The translations under genes were made by a program, and so were the position numbers. The notes below the pieces were generated by a model, which was not told where the DNA came from, searched no databases, and worked only from the letters and a program-made list of their open reading frames with translations. Of a stretch of 64,000 nucleotides of DNA, positions 36,575 to 44,755 are shown in pieces (position 1 is the stretch's first letter; each line of letters starts with the position of its first letter). The stretch comes from Paragemmobacter kunshanensis (lineage in GTDB: Bacteria; Pseudomonadota; Alphaproteobacteria; Rhodobacterales; Rhodobacteraceae): NCBI RefSeq assembly GCF_011059185.1, contig NZ_JAALFE010000013.1, forward strand, positions 62,001-126,000, written 5' to 3'.

Positions 36575-37756
36575 TCACCGGGTCACGTCATGCCCGTAAA
36601 GCCAGTCGAACCGCTTCAGCGCCATGCCCGGCGCGACCGTCCCGCCCAGCCGCAACACCCCATGCCCGATGGCCCGCTTCGCCCCCGACAGGTGATAGTT
36701 CCGCGCATTGGCATTGGCGGCCTCCACGATCCGCGCGCAGCGCGGTTTCCGCGCCGCCTCCCATGCGGCCAGCGCCGCCGCATCCCCGTCATGCCCGGCC
36801 AGGGCAGCGGCCAGCGTCCAGGCATCCTCCAGCGCCATATTCGCCCCCTGCGCCAGAAAGGGCAGTGTCGGATGCGCCGCATCGCCCAGAATAGCCAATG
36901 ATCCCAAAGGCATGCAGCGATGCCAGGCCTTCGCCACGGGATGCCGGAACAACCCCCAGAGCCAGACATCCTCCACCCGGTCCAGCCATCCCTGCACCCT
37001 TGGCCCGAACCCCGCGAAGGCCAGCCGCAACTCCATCGGATCATCCCGCAGCGACCAGCCCTCTTCGACCCAGCGCCGCCGCTCCTCCACCGCCACGATG
37101 TTGCGCCAGGCGCCCCCCCGCAGCGGATAGCTCACCAGATGCCGCCCCGGCCCCATATGCACCTCGGCCTCGGCCGGATCGGAAACATCCCCCGGCACCA
37201 CCGCCCGCCACGCCACCTGATGCGTGAAGAACGGCGCCACCTTTCCGTTCAGCGCGATCCTTGCGGGCGAATGCAACCCATCCGCCCCGATCATCAGATC
37301 GGCCTCCACCCGCCCGCCCTGCGCCGTTACGGCCACGGGCCTTTCCCCTGCCAGATCAACAGCTTCCACCTTCTGCAACAGGCGCATCTCCACACCCGCC
37401 TCCCGCGCGCCCCGCTCCAGGATCGCGATCAGATCGGCCCGATGCAGGAAATGCCAACCCTGATCGGGCCGCAGCCGCGCCAGATCCATGCGCAGGACCG
37501 CCGCCCCGTCCAGCCCATCCCGCAGCACCACGGCCGAGGCCCGGACCGAGGCCGCCTCCAGCGCCGCGCCCAGCCCCAGCGCCCGCAGCACCGCCGCCCC
37601 GTTGGGGCTGATCTGCAAGCCTGCCCCCACCTCGCGGATGGCATCGGCCTGTTCCAGCACCGTCACCGCCGCCCCGCGCATCGCCAAGGCCCGCGCCACC
37701 GCCAGCCCGGCCACGCCCGCCCCCAGCACCGTCACCTGCCGCCCGATCAGGCTCAT
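36575..37756 (-). CDS. FAD-dependent aromatic-ring monooxygenase (salicylate/3-hydroxybenzoate hydroxylase type)
   Basis: A 393-residue class A flavin monooxygenase. It has the dinucleotide fold VTVLGAGVAGLAVARAL (about residues 8-24), the DG motif LMIGADGLHSPAR, and the GD motif LAILGDAAHPTLPFLAQG. Such enzymes use NAD(P)H and oxygen to hydroxylate aromatic acids. No ring-cleavage genes are near, so the substrate is open; a role in quinone or siderophore modification is not excluded. The ATG at 37756 gives the normal start. Confidence 0.85.
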   Translation of the reverse strand: MSLIGRQVTVLGAGVAGLAVARALAMRGAAVTVLEQADAIREVGAGLQISPNGAAVLRALGLGAALEAASVRASAVVLRDGLDGAAVLRMDLARLRPDQGWHFLHRADLIAILERGAREAGVEMRLLQKVEAVDLAGERPVAVTAQGGRVEADLMIGADGLHSPARIALNGKVAPFFTHQVAWRAVVPGDVSDPAEAEVHMGPGRHLVSYPLRGGAWRNIVAVEERRRWVEEGWSLRDDPMELRLAFAGFGPRVQGWLDRVEDVWLWGLFRHPVAKAWHRCMPLGSLAILGDAAHPTLPFLAQGANMALEDAWTLAAALAGHDGDAAALAAWEAARKPRCARIVEAANANARNYHLSGAKRAIGHGVLRLGGTVAPGMALKRFDWLYGHDVTR

Positions 37757-37845
37757 TCCAACCCCCGAAATGCAAGACGCCGAACCCGCAGGTCCGGCGC
37801 CACTTTCTGCCCCGTCGCGCGGCCCCGCAAGGGGCCGACCCGCGA

Positions 37846-38268
37846 TCAGTCGTCGCGGTGAACCTTCTCGCGCCGCTCGTGCTTTTCCTGCGCTTCCAGC
37901 GTCATCGTGGCGATGGGGCGCGCATCCAGCCGCTTCAGGCTGATCGGCTCGCCCGTCATCTCGCAATAGCCGTATTCCCCATTGTCGATCCGGCGCAGCG
38001 CCGCGTCGATCTTCGACACCAGCTTGCGCTGCCGGTCGCGGGTGCGCAGTTCCAGCGCGCGGTCGGTTTCCTCGCTGGCGCGGTCGGCCAGATCGGGCAC
38101 GTTGCGCGCGGAGTCCTGCAGGTTGTCGATCGTCTCGGCCGATTGTTCCAGCAATTCGGCCTTCCAGTTGATCAGCTTGCGCCGGAAATATTCCAGCTGC
38201 CGATCATTCATGAACGGCTCGTCCTCCGCCGGGCGGTAATCATCTGGAAGAAACACTTCGGGCTTCAT
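37846..38268 (-). CDS. dksA: RNA polymerase-binding transcription factor DksA (single-cysteine form)
   Basis: A 140-residue DksA protein that adjusts RNA polymerase with ppGpp. The long coiled coil covers about residues 25-90. The former zinc finger reads GYCEMTGEPI and RPIATMTLEAQ, so three of the four cysteines of classical DksA are replaced (Thr and others) and one remains. This resembles the one-cysteine DksA known from Rhodobacter sphaeroides. A GGCCCC/GGGGCC stem lies just after its stop (37820-37837). It is divergent from the moxR-type gene. Confidence 0.9.
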   Translation of the reverse strand: MKPEVFLPDDYRPAEDEPFMNDRQLEYFRRKLINWKAELLEQSAETIDNLQDSARNVPDLADRASEETDRALELRTRDRQRKLVSKIDAALRRIDNGEYGYCEMTGEPISLKRLDARPIATMTLEAQEKHERREKVHRDD

Positions 38269-38436
38269 CACTGCTCTCTCCGTCTGGTCGGATCGCGCCG
38301 ACAGGGGGTCTGCTTGCATCGCGCGCTCCTGTTGGCGGTGCATCTAGACCATCGCAGGGACATTGTCACTAGCAGTTGCGACGGAATCGCGTCGCGGCTA
38401 GGGTCCGGCCCAACCCGCCCATGACCTGCGCGAGAC

Positions 38437-39279
38437 ATGATGAAATTCGCCTCAACCTCCGGCTATGTCGCCACCGAAGACCTGACCCTTGCGGTGAATG
38501 CCGCCGTCACGCTGCAGCGTCCCCTTCTGGTGAAGGGCGAACCCGGCACCGGCAAGACGGAACTCGCCCGGCAGGTGGCCCGCGCGCTGGGGATGGATCT
38601 GATCGAATGGCATGTCAAATCCACCACCAAGGCGCAGCAGGGCCTTTACGAATATGACGCCGTCTCCCGCCTGCGCGACAGCCAGCTTGGCGATGCGCGG
38701 GTGCATGACGTGAAGAACTACATCCGCAAGGGCAAGCTCTGGCAGGCTTTCGAGGCCGACCAGCGCGCGGTCCTCTTGATCGACGAGGTGGACAAGGCTG
38801 ATATCGAGTTTCCCAACGACCTTCTGCAGGAACTCGACCGGATGGAATTCCACGTCTATGAAACCGGCGAAACCATCCGCGCCACCCATCGCCCGGTGGT
38901 GATCATCACCTCGAACAACGAGAAAGAGCTTCCCGACGCCTTCCTGCGCCGCTGCTTCTTCCACTATATCCGATTCCCCGACATCGACACGATGCGCGCC
39001 ATCGTCGAAGTGCATTTTCCCGGCATCAAGCCCGCCCTGCTGACCGCCGCGCTGACGCAATTCTATGAACTGCGCGAGGTGCCGGGGCTGAAGAAGAAAC
39101 CCTCAACCTCCGAAGTGCTGGACTGGCTGCGCCTGCTGCTGGCCGAGGATCTTTCGCCCGAGGATCTGCGCCGCGAGGGCGGCCCCGCCCTGCCGCGCCT
39201 GCATGGCGCGCTTCTCAAGAACGAGCAGGACGTTCACCTTTTCGAAAGACTCGCCTTCATGGCCCGGGGCACGCGCTAG
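38437..39279 (+). CDS. MoxR-family AAA+ ATPase
   Basis: A 280-residue AAA+ ATPase. Walker A is GEPGTGKTEL (about residues 35-44), Walker B is LLIDEVDKAD, and sensor 1 is in VVIITSNNEKELP. The arginine-finger region LRRCFFHYIRFPD follows. MoxR proteins work with VWA partners to mature or insert cofactors into target enzymes, for example CoxD with CoxE in CO dehydrogenase. The matching VWA protein is at 41362, with two further genes between them. A second ATG is one codon downstream. Confidence 0.9.
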   Translation: MMKFASTSGYVATEDLTLAVNAAVTLQRPLLVKGEPGTGKTELARQVARALGMDLIEWHVKSTTKAQQGLYEYDAVSRLRDSQLGDARVHDVKNYIRKGKLWQAFEADQRAVLLIDEVDKADIEFPNDLLQELDRMEFHVYETGETIRATHRPVVIITSNNEKELPDAFLRRCFFHYIRFPDIDTMRAIVEVHFPGIKPALLTAALTQFYELREVPGLKKKPSTSEVLDWLRLLLAEDLSPEDLRREGGPALPRLHGALLKNEQDVHLFERLAFMARGTR

Positions 39280-39757
39280 GCGAATCGCCCGCTTTTGCCC
39301 GATTTCCGCCATCTTCCCGCCACATTCCGATAACGGATTGGCAAATTTCTGACACATTTTGAAATATTGCGTGATGTTCGCGCGCAGATGGAGTGGTCCG
39401 CCCCGGCCACCGCGCGATCGGTAGTTCGACCTTGGTCCAAGACTTTTCCCGGAATTGACACCAGACCGCCCACTTGCCGACACTTGCTAACACCACAGTC
39501 CGCTCATCCGTTCCTCTAGTCGATGGTTAACCAAGTGTCCGTGTCCCTGTGCAGAAGTCTGCCCTCCGCCCCGCCACGCGCGGCAGGCAGGCCCCTTTCG
39601 CAGGACGCGGATTTCTTGCGTTTCGGGAATGGATCCGGCGCGACGATGCGGGGGCATCGTCAGGGCCGGGGTAAGGAACAGGCGGCGCTGCCGCCGGTTC
39701 CGGATGTCAGTCGGGCCTTCGGGCCCATGGTTCAAGATGAAAGCAGAGCTGCCACTC
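39280..39757. other. Long non-coding gap upstream of the DUF2927 gene
   Basis: This 478-base gap has no convincing gene on either strand. Around 39320-39375 the DNA is unusually AT-rich for this genome. A TGGTTAACCA palindrome lies at 39524-39533. A TTGACA hexamer at 39455-39460 has no good -10 partner. It may hold the promoter of the downstream cluster, or a small RNA that cannot be recognised by eye. Confidence 0.5.
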
Positions 39758-41140
39758 ATGCGTGTATCCCTGGTCGTTTCGGCCCTCTCCCTGATCCTTT
39801 CCGCCTGCGCCCCGGCCCCCGTGGCCCAGGTGGCCATGAACCGGCCTTCTCCGGCCATCGCCGGCGCCGCCCTGGCGCCCCTGCAGGGATTTGCCGCCCA
39901 GCCCGCCCCGCAGGCGGCGCGTGGTAACGCCGATATCGCCCGCGATTTCCTCGACCTTGCCTTCCAGATGGAAAGCGGGCGCGCGCTGCCGGTCCTGACC
40001 CGCTTCGACGGCCCCATCACCGTGGCCCTGACGGGCGATGTCCCGGCCACCGCCCATCCCGATCTGGCCCGCGTCATGGCCCGCCTGCGCGCCGAGGCGG
40101 GCATCGACATCCGCCCCGCCCTGCCGGGCGGCAATGCCGCCATCACCATCGACTTCCAGCCGCAGGCAACGATGCGCCGCCTCGTGCCCAGCGCCGCCTG
40201 CTTCGTGGTGCCGCGCGTGTCGTCCTTTGCCGAATACCGCGCGGGTCGCGCGACGGGCGCCACCGACTGGTCCACCCTGACGCGGCGCGAGCGTGTGGGG
40301 ATCATCGCCCCCTCCGACACCTCGCCGCAGGAAGTGCGCGACTGCCTGCACGAGGAACTGGCCCAGGCCATCGGCCCGCTGAACGATCTCTACCGCCTGC
40401 CCGACAGCGTCTTCAACGATGACAATTTCCACACCGTCCTCACCGGCTTCGACATGCTGGTCCTGCGCGTCTACAATGACCCGGCCCTTGCCAATGGCAT
40501 GACCCGGGCCGAAGTGGCCGCCCGCCTGCCCGCGATCCTTGCCCGCCTGAACCCCGCGGGCGAAGGCCGTGGCGCGGGCGGCAATGCCGCCATCGCCCCC
40601 CGCCCCTGGATCGAGGCGGTGGAAAAGGCGCTTGGCGCCCGCGGTTCGGATGCTGCCCGCCGCAGCGCCGCCGACAGGATGCTCTCCATCGCCCGCGCAC
40701 AGGGCTGGAATGACAACCGCCTGGCCTTTTCCTGGTTCGCCGTGGGCCGCGCCAATGTCGGCCATGACCGCGACACCGCCGCCCGCGCCTTCCGCGAAGC
40801 CCGCCGCATCTGGCAGGGCCAGCCCGGCGGCGAGGTGCGCACCGCCCATGTCGACATGCAGCTTGCCGCCTTCGCCCTGGCCGGCGGCGATTTCGCCGAG
40901 GCGCTCGCCCTGACGGACCGCGCCATCCCCGTGGTGCGCCGGGCCGAGAATGCGGCGCTGCTGGCCACCCTGCTGATGATCCGGTCCGAGGCGAATGTCG
41001 CCCTTGGCCGCGATGACGCCGCAGAGGCGGCCCGTCTCGACAGTCTGGGCTGGGCGCGCTATGGCTTCGGCACGGATGCGCAGGTCAGGGCGCGGCTGTC
41101 CGACATCGCCGGTCTGGCCGCATCCGGCCGCCGCGGCTGA
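39758..41140 (+). CDS. DUF2927-domain lipoprotein
   Basis: A 460-residue predicted lipoprotein. The lipobox is LSAC (Cys17) after a hydrophobic signal. The DUF2927 domain covers about residues 55-270 and contains ESGRALPVLTRFDGPI and DCLHEELAQAIGPLNDLYR. The His-Glu-Glu there resembles a degenerate metallopeptidase helix (inference). The C-terminal third looks like TPR-type helical repeats. An alternative ATG at 39737 would add seven residues. It precedes a tiny membrane protein and the VWA gene in the same direction. Confidence 0.8.
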   Translation: MRVSLVVSALSLILSACAPAPVAQVAMNRPSPAIAGAALAPLQGFAAQPAPQAARGNADIARDFLDLAFQMESGRALPVLTRFDGPITVALTGDVPATAHPDLARVMARLRAEAGIDIRPALPGGNAAITIDFQPQATMRRLVPSAACFVVPRVSSFAEYRAGRATGATDWSTLTRRERVGIIAPSDTSPQEVRDCLHEELAQAIGPLNDLYRLPDSVFNDDNFHTVLTGFDMLVLRVYNDPALANGMTRAEVAARLPAILARLNPAGEGRGAGGNAAIAPRPWIEAVEKALGARGSDAARRSAADRMLSIARAQGWNDNRLAFSWFAVGRANVGHDRDTAARAFREARRIWQGQPGGEVRTAHVDMQLAAFALAGGDFAEALALTDRAIPVVRRAENAALLATLLMIRSEANVALGRDDAAEAARLDSLGWARYGFGTDAQVRARLSDIAGLAASGRRG

Positions 41141-41187
41141 TCGGTCCGGCCTGCGCCCCGTCACGGCAAGGACAGGGGCAAGGCTGA

Positions 41188-41352
41188 ATGATCGTCATCG
41201 CAGGTTTCGTTCTGGGCGCCATCATCGGGGCGCGCAAGGCCCTGAAATCAGGCGGAAAGCGGCTGGATGCCCTGCAATATGGCGCAGGCTTCGGCATCGC
41301 CTTTGCCGTGCTGGGCCTCTTCGTCACCCTGTTCATCGACCGCATGGTCTAG
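41188..41352 (+). CDS. Small (54-residue) two-helix membrane protein
   Basis: A short open frame starting MIVIAGFVLGAIIGARKALK and ending TLFIDRMV. Two hydrophobic segments (about residues 2-15 and 32-48) flank a basic loop (RKALKSGGKRLD), which suggests an inner-membrane hairpin. It fits tightly between the DUF2927 gene and the VWA gene, 9 bases before the latter. The codon pattern is GC-rich at third positions like its neighbours, so I take it as real despite its size. Function is unknown. Confidence 0.7.
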   Translation: MIVIAGFVLGAIIGARKALKSGGKRLDALQYGAGFGIAFAVLGLFVTLFIDRMV

Positions 41353-41361
41353 GGCGCGACC

Positions 41362-42543
41362 ATGTTCCTGCCCTTCTTCCAGGCTTTGCGCAAGGAAGGG
41401 GTTCCCGCCTCTCTGCACGAATATCTGGCCTTTCTCGAAGGCATGGCTGCCGGGATCGTGACCTATGATGTCGACGGCTTCTACCACCTTGCCCGCACCA
41501 CCATGGTCAAGGACGAACGCCATCTCGACCGCTTCGACCGCGCCTTCGCCGCCAGCTTCAACGGGCTTGAGAGGATCACCCCCGACCATGTGCTGGACGC
41601 CATCGACCTGCCCCGCGACTGGCTGGAGAAACTGGCCGAAAAGCACCTGACCGAGGAAGAGCGTGCGCAGATCGCCGCCCTTGGCGGCTTTGACACGCTG
41701 ATGGAGACGCTGCGCAAGCGGCTTGCGGAACAGAAGGGCCGCCATCAGGGCGGATCGAAATGGGTGGGCACCGCCGGCACCTCGCCCTTCGGCGCCTATG
41801 GCTACAATCCCGAAGGGGTGCGCATCGGGCAGGACCGCAGCCGCCACCAGCGCGCGGTCAAGGTCTGGGATCGCCGCGATTTCCGCAATCTCGACGACAG
41901 GGTCGAACTTGGCACGCGCAACATCAAGGTGGCGCTGCGCCGCCTGCGCCGCTGGGCGCGCGACGGGGCGGCGCAGGAACTCGATCTCGACGGAACGATC
42001 CGCGCCACCGCCGATCGCGGATGGCTGGATGTGCAGACCCGGCCCGAACGCCGCAATGCCGTGAAAGTGATCCTCTTCCTTGATATCGGCGGCAGCATGG
42101 ATCCCCATATCCGCGTGATGGAGGAACTGTTCTCCGCCGCCCGTTCCGAATTCAAGCATCTCGCCCCCTTCTATTTCCACAACTGCCTCTATGAGGGTGT
42201 CTGGCGCGACAACCGCCGCCGCTGGGATGACCAGACCCCGACGATGGACCTGATGAACAGCTACGGCCCCGACTGGCACTGCTTCTTCGTGGGCGACGCC
42301 TCGATGTCGCCCTACGAGATCACCCATCCCGGCGGGGCCAATGAACACTGGAACCGCGAGTCGGGCCGCACATGGCTGGAACGCGCCTGCGCGCGCTGGC
42401 CCCGGCATCTGTGGATCAATCCCGTGCCACAGGCGCATTGGCCCCATACCCAGTCGATCCGCCTGATCGGCGAGATCTTCGCAGGCCGCATGGTGCCCAT
42501 GACGCTGGATGGCATCGCGCGCGGGCTAAGGGAATTGCGATGA
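41362..42543 (+). CDS. VWA-domain protein of the CoxE family
   Basis: A 393-residue protein with a C-terminal von Willebrand A domain. The metal-ion site reads D241-I-G-G-S245 (FLDIGGSMD), so the first Ser of the usual DxSxS is Gly; I believe this is normal in this subfamily. N-terminal motifs LRKEGVPASLHEYLAFLEG and GTSPFGAYGYNPEG are CoxE-like. It should work with the MoxR ATPase at 38437 as a chaperone pair for enzyme maturation. Its stop overlaps the next ATG. Confidence 0.86.
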   Translation: MFLPFFQALRKEGVPASLHEYLAFLEGMAAGIVTYDVDGFYHLARTTMVKDERHLDRFDRAFAASFNGLERITPDHVLDAIDLPRDWLEKLAEKHLTEEERAQIAALGGFDTLMETLRKRLAEQKGRHQGGSKWVGTAGTSPFGAYGYNPEGVRIGQDRSRHQRAVKVWDRRDFRNLDDRVELGTRNIKVALRRLRRWARDGAAQELDLDGTIRATADRGWLDVQTRPERRNAVKVILFLDIGGSMDPHIRVMEELFSAARSEFKHLAPFYFHNCLYEGVWRDNRRRWDDQTPTMDLMNSYGPDWHCFFVGDASMSPYEITHPGGANEHWNRESGRTWLERACARWPRHLWINPVPQAHWPHTQSIRLIGEIFAGRMVPMTLDGIARGLRELR

Positions 42544-42872
42544 TCCGGCGCATCTGGCAGCGCAATCCGGGCATCACGCTGGCCTTCTGCCTGGCGGTGC
42601 TGGCCAGCCTCTTCTTCGGCTGGCGGGCCGTGGACATGGCGCTGATCCTGTCCAACCGCGCCGAAAAGCCCGTCGCGGGCTGGATGACGCCACGCTACAT
42701 CGCCCGCAGCTACGGGCTGGAGCGTGACGATCTCGCCGCGCTGCTGTCCACCACCGACCGCGACGATGCGCGCCAGCCGCTCTATTCCCTTGCCCGCGAA
42801 CAGGATGTGCCGGTCACCGATCTGATCAATGCCGTGCAGGCGCTGATCGACGCGCAGGATGGCGCGCCATGA
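42540..42872 (+). CDS. Small membrane-anchored hypothetical protein
   Basis: A 110-residue protein with one N-terminal membrane helix (about residues 11-31, ITLAFCLAVLASLFFGW) and a soluble C-terminal part of about 70 residues (MTPRYIARSYGLERDDLAAL). That part looks like a small helical DNA- or protein-binding domain. It overlaps the VWA gene by 4 bases and the DedA gene by 4 bases, so all three are translationally linked. No function can be given. Confidence 0.72.
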   Translation: MIRRIWQRNPGITLAFCLAVLASLFFGWRAVDMALILSNRAEKPVAGWMTPRYIARSYGLERDDLAALLSTTDRDDARQPLYSLAREQDVPVTDLINAVQALIDAQDGAP

Positions 42873-43462
42873 CCGACACGCTGCTGACCCTTGTGCCGGA
42901 ATGGGGCGCGCTCCTGATCGCGGTGATGAACTTCTTCGCCTGCCTCGCCCTGCCCATCCCGGCCTCGCTGGTGATGCTGGCCGCCGGGGCCTTTGCCATG
43001 GCGGGCGATCTGGATCCGCTGCCGCTCTGGATCGGGGCGCTGGTCGGGGCCAGCCTCGGCGATCAGGCGGGCTACTGGCTGGGCCGCGCCGCAGGCCCCC
43101 GCCTGATCGACCGCCTGTCACGCCGCCGCCGCACGGCCGCGTTGCTGGATAGGGCCGTGTCGTGGCTGGAACAGCGCCGCCTGCCCGCGATCTTCCTGTC
43201 GCGCTGGCTGGTCTCGGCGCTGTGTCCCTACGTGAACTTTGCCGCCGGCGCCGCGCGCATCAACTGGGCGGGCTTCACCCTGCCCGCCATCGCGGGCGAA
43301 TGCATCTGGGTGTCGATCTATATCGGGCTCGGCTACACCTTCTCGACGGATATCGAGGAACTGGGGGCCGTCCTGGGCAATCTGGCCGCCGCCATCGGGG
43401 CCGCGGTCACGGCGGTGATCCTTGGCCGCATCCTCTGGCGCAACGGGCAGGAAAGGCCCTGA
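42869..43462 (+). CDS. DedA-family membrane protein (VTT domain)
   Basis: A 197-residue membrane protein with about five hydrophobic segments. DedA signatures are FACLALPIPASLVMLAAGAF, GASLGDQAGYWLGR and LSRWLVSALCPYVNFAAG. DedA proteins are thought to flip undecaprenyl phosphate or phospholipids across the inner membrane. It overlaps the preceding gene by four bases. The M48 protease gene starts 52 bases downstream. Confidence 0.87.
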   Translation: MTDTLLTLVPEWGALLIAVMNFFACLALPIPASLVMLAAGAFAMAGDLDPLPLWIGALVGASLGDQAGYWLGRAAGPRLIDRLSRRRRTAALLDRAVSWLEQRRLPAIFLSRWLVSALCPYVNFAAGAARINWAGFTLPAIAGECIWVSIYIGLGYTFSTDIEELGAVLGNLAAAIGAAVTAVILGRILWRNGQERP

Positions 43463-43514
43463 CGGGCCGCCTGCCCCCCTTTCCATCGGCGGCAAAACCC
43501 CCATATCCTGCCCC

Positions 43515-44219
43515 ATGGCCGCGCTGATCATCCCCACCCTCATCGCCATCGGCTATGCGCTGATGATGTATCGCTTTTCCGTCTGGCGGACGGCGAAGAT
43601 GCTGGATCAGCAGTCGCGCCCGCTGACCGATCCCTCCGTCACCCGCCTGGCCGACCGCATGGCCGCCGCGCTCGATATCCCCGCCATCCCGGTTCACGTG
43701 TTCGAGGTGGAGCCTGTCAATGGCCTCGCCGCGCCCGACGGGCGCATCTTCCTGACGCGCGGCTTTCTCAACCGCAAGGTGCGCGGCGAGGTGACGGCCG
43801 AGGAACTCGCCGCCGTCATCGCGCATGAGATGGGCCATGTCGCCCTTGGCCATACACGGCGGCGGATGATCGACTTCACCGGCCAGAACGCCGTCTTCGT
43901 CGTGCTGTCGGCGGTGCTGAACCGTTTCCTGCCCTTCATCGGCTTCTGGATCGCGAACCTCATTTCCGCAGCCCTCGCCGCCCGCCTCTCGCAGCGCGAC
44001 GAGTATGAGGCGGATGCCTATGCCACCGCCCTGCTGATCAAGTCCGGCATCGGCACCGCGCCGCAGAAATCGCTGTTCCGCAAGCTGGATGCGATGACAA
44101 AGGCGAACCGCGGCGACATGCCCGCCTGGCTTCTGTCGCATCCCAGCAGCGCCGACCGCATCGCCCAGATCGAGGCGAACGAACGCCGCTGGCTTCAACC
44201 CGCGCGGCTGCCGTCCTGA
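43515..44219 (+). CDS. M48-family membrane metalloprotease
   Basis: A 234-residue protease with an N-terminal hydrophobic start (MAALIIPTLIAIGYALMMY), the zinc motif HEMGHVALGH in VIAHEMGHVALGHTRRR and the third-ligand region RDEYEADAYATALL. This resembles a reduced HtpX-like enzyme, probably in the inner membrane for quality control. The ATG at 43515 begins the membrane segment. Its 3' end overlaps the PIN-domain gene on the other strand by 25 bases. Confidence 0.86.
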   Translation: MAALIIPTLIAIGYALMMYRFSVWRTAKMLDQQSRPLTDPSVTRLADRMAAALDIPAIPVHVFEVEPVNGLAAPDGRIFLTRGFLNRKVRGEVTAEELAAVIAHEMGHVALGHTRRRMIDFTGQNAVFVVLSAVLNRFLPFIGFWIANLISAALAARLSQRDEYEADAYATALLIKSGIGTAPQKSLFRKLDAMTKANRGDMPAWLLSHPSSADRIAQIEANERRWLQPARLPS

Positions 44220-44755
44220 GTGACGGCCTTCGCCAGCCGTGGCAGGCTCGCCCGTTTCAGCAGCGCCTTGAGCGAGACAGTCCCCCCCGCCATTTCCTCG
44301 GCCCGGGCATGCACCCGCGCGATCACCGCGCCCGCCCTGCCGGGGTCGCCTGACCACAACTCCCACAGGAACCCGTCCGGATCGCGCCGCGCCACCCCTT
44401 CCGCCGCCAGCACATGGCGGGGAAAATCGGCCGCGTTGAAGGTGACGATGGCATCCGCCCCGCAGGCAATGGCCACGGCCAGCACATGGGTATCGTTCGG
44501 ATCGGGCAGCACCAGCCGCGCCTCTACCCCCGGCGCCGCCGCCACCATCGCGCGGGGAAACACCTCGCGCATCAGCACGGCGACACCCCGCGCCTGCGCC
44601 TCGGCGGCAGGCCCCAGCTTCACCGTGGCCCGCGCCCATTCCTCAAGGATCCGCTCCGACCATTTCGGCTCGTAAAGCCCCGCCTCGGCCATGCCCAGCA
44701 GCAGATCCCGCAACACCGGCGGGAACAGCACGCAGGCATCCAGAACCGCCCGCAT
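44195..44755 (-). CDS. PIN-domain protein
   Basis: A 186-residue PIN-like nuclease fold. The acidic residues fit: Asp6 (AVLDACVLFP), Glu in ERILEEWARA, Asp in DPNDTHVLAVAIACGA and Asn/Asp in IVTFNAADFP. PIN proteins are usually ribonucleases, often VapC toxins. No antitoxin gene precedes it. Instead its ATG shares one base with the stop of rlmI (TGATG), a sign of translational coupling with an rRNA methyltransferase. A housekeeping RNA-processing role is possible (inference). Confidence 0.82.
   Translation of the reverse strand: MRAVLDACVLFPPVLRDLLLGMAEAGLYEPKWSERILEEWARATVKLGPAAEAQARGVAVLMREVFPRAMVAAAPGVEARLVLPDPNDTHVLAVAIACGADAIVTFNAADFPRHVLAAEGVARRDPDGFLWELWSGDPGRAGAVIARVHARAEEMAGGTVSLKALLKRASLPRLAKAVTQDGSRAG

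Noticed and set aside
39455-39460. TTGACA as a promoter -35 in the long gap before the DUF2927 gene
   Set aside because: No acceptable -10 at 16-18 bases downstream.
44195-44755. VapC toxin of a toxin-antitoxin pair
   Set aside because: No antitoxin frame upstream; the neighbour is rlmI, so a plain PIN-domain call is safer.
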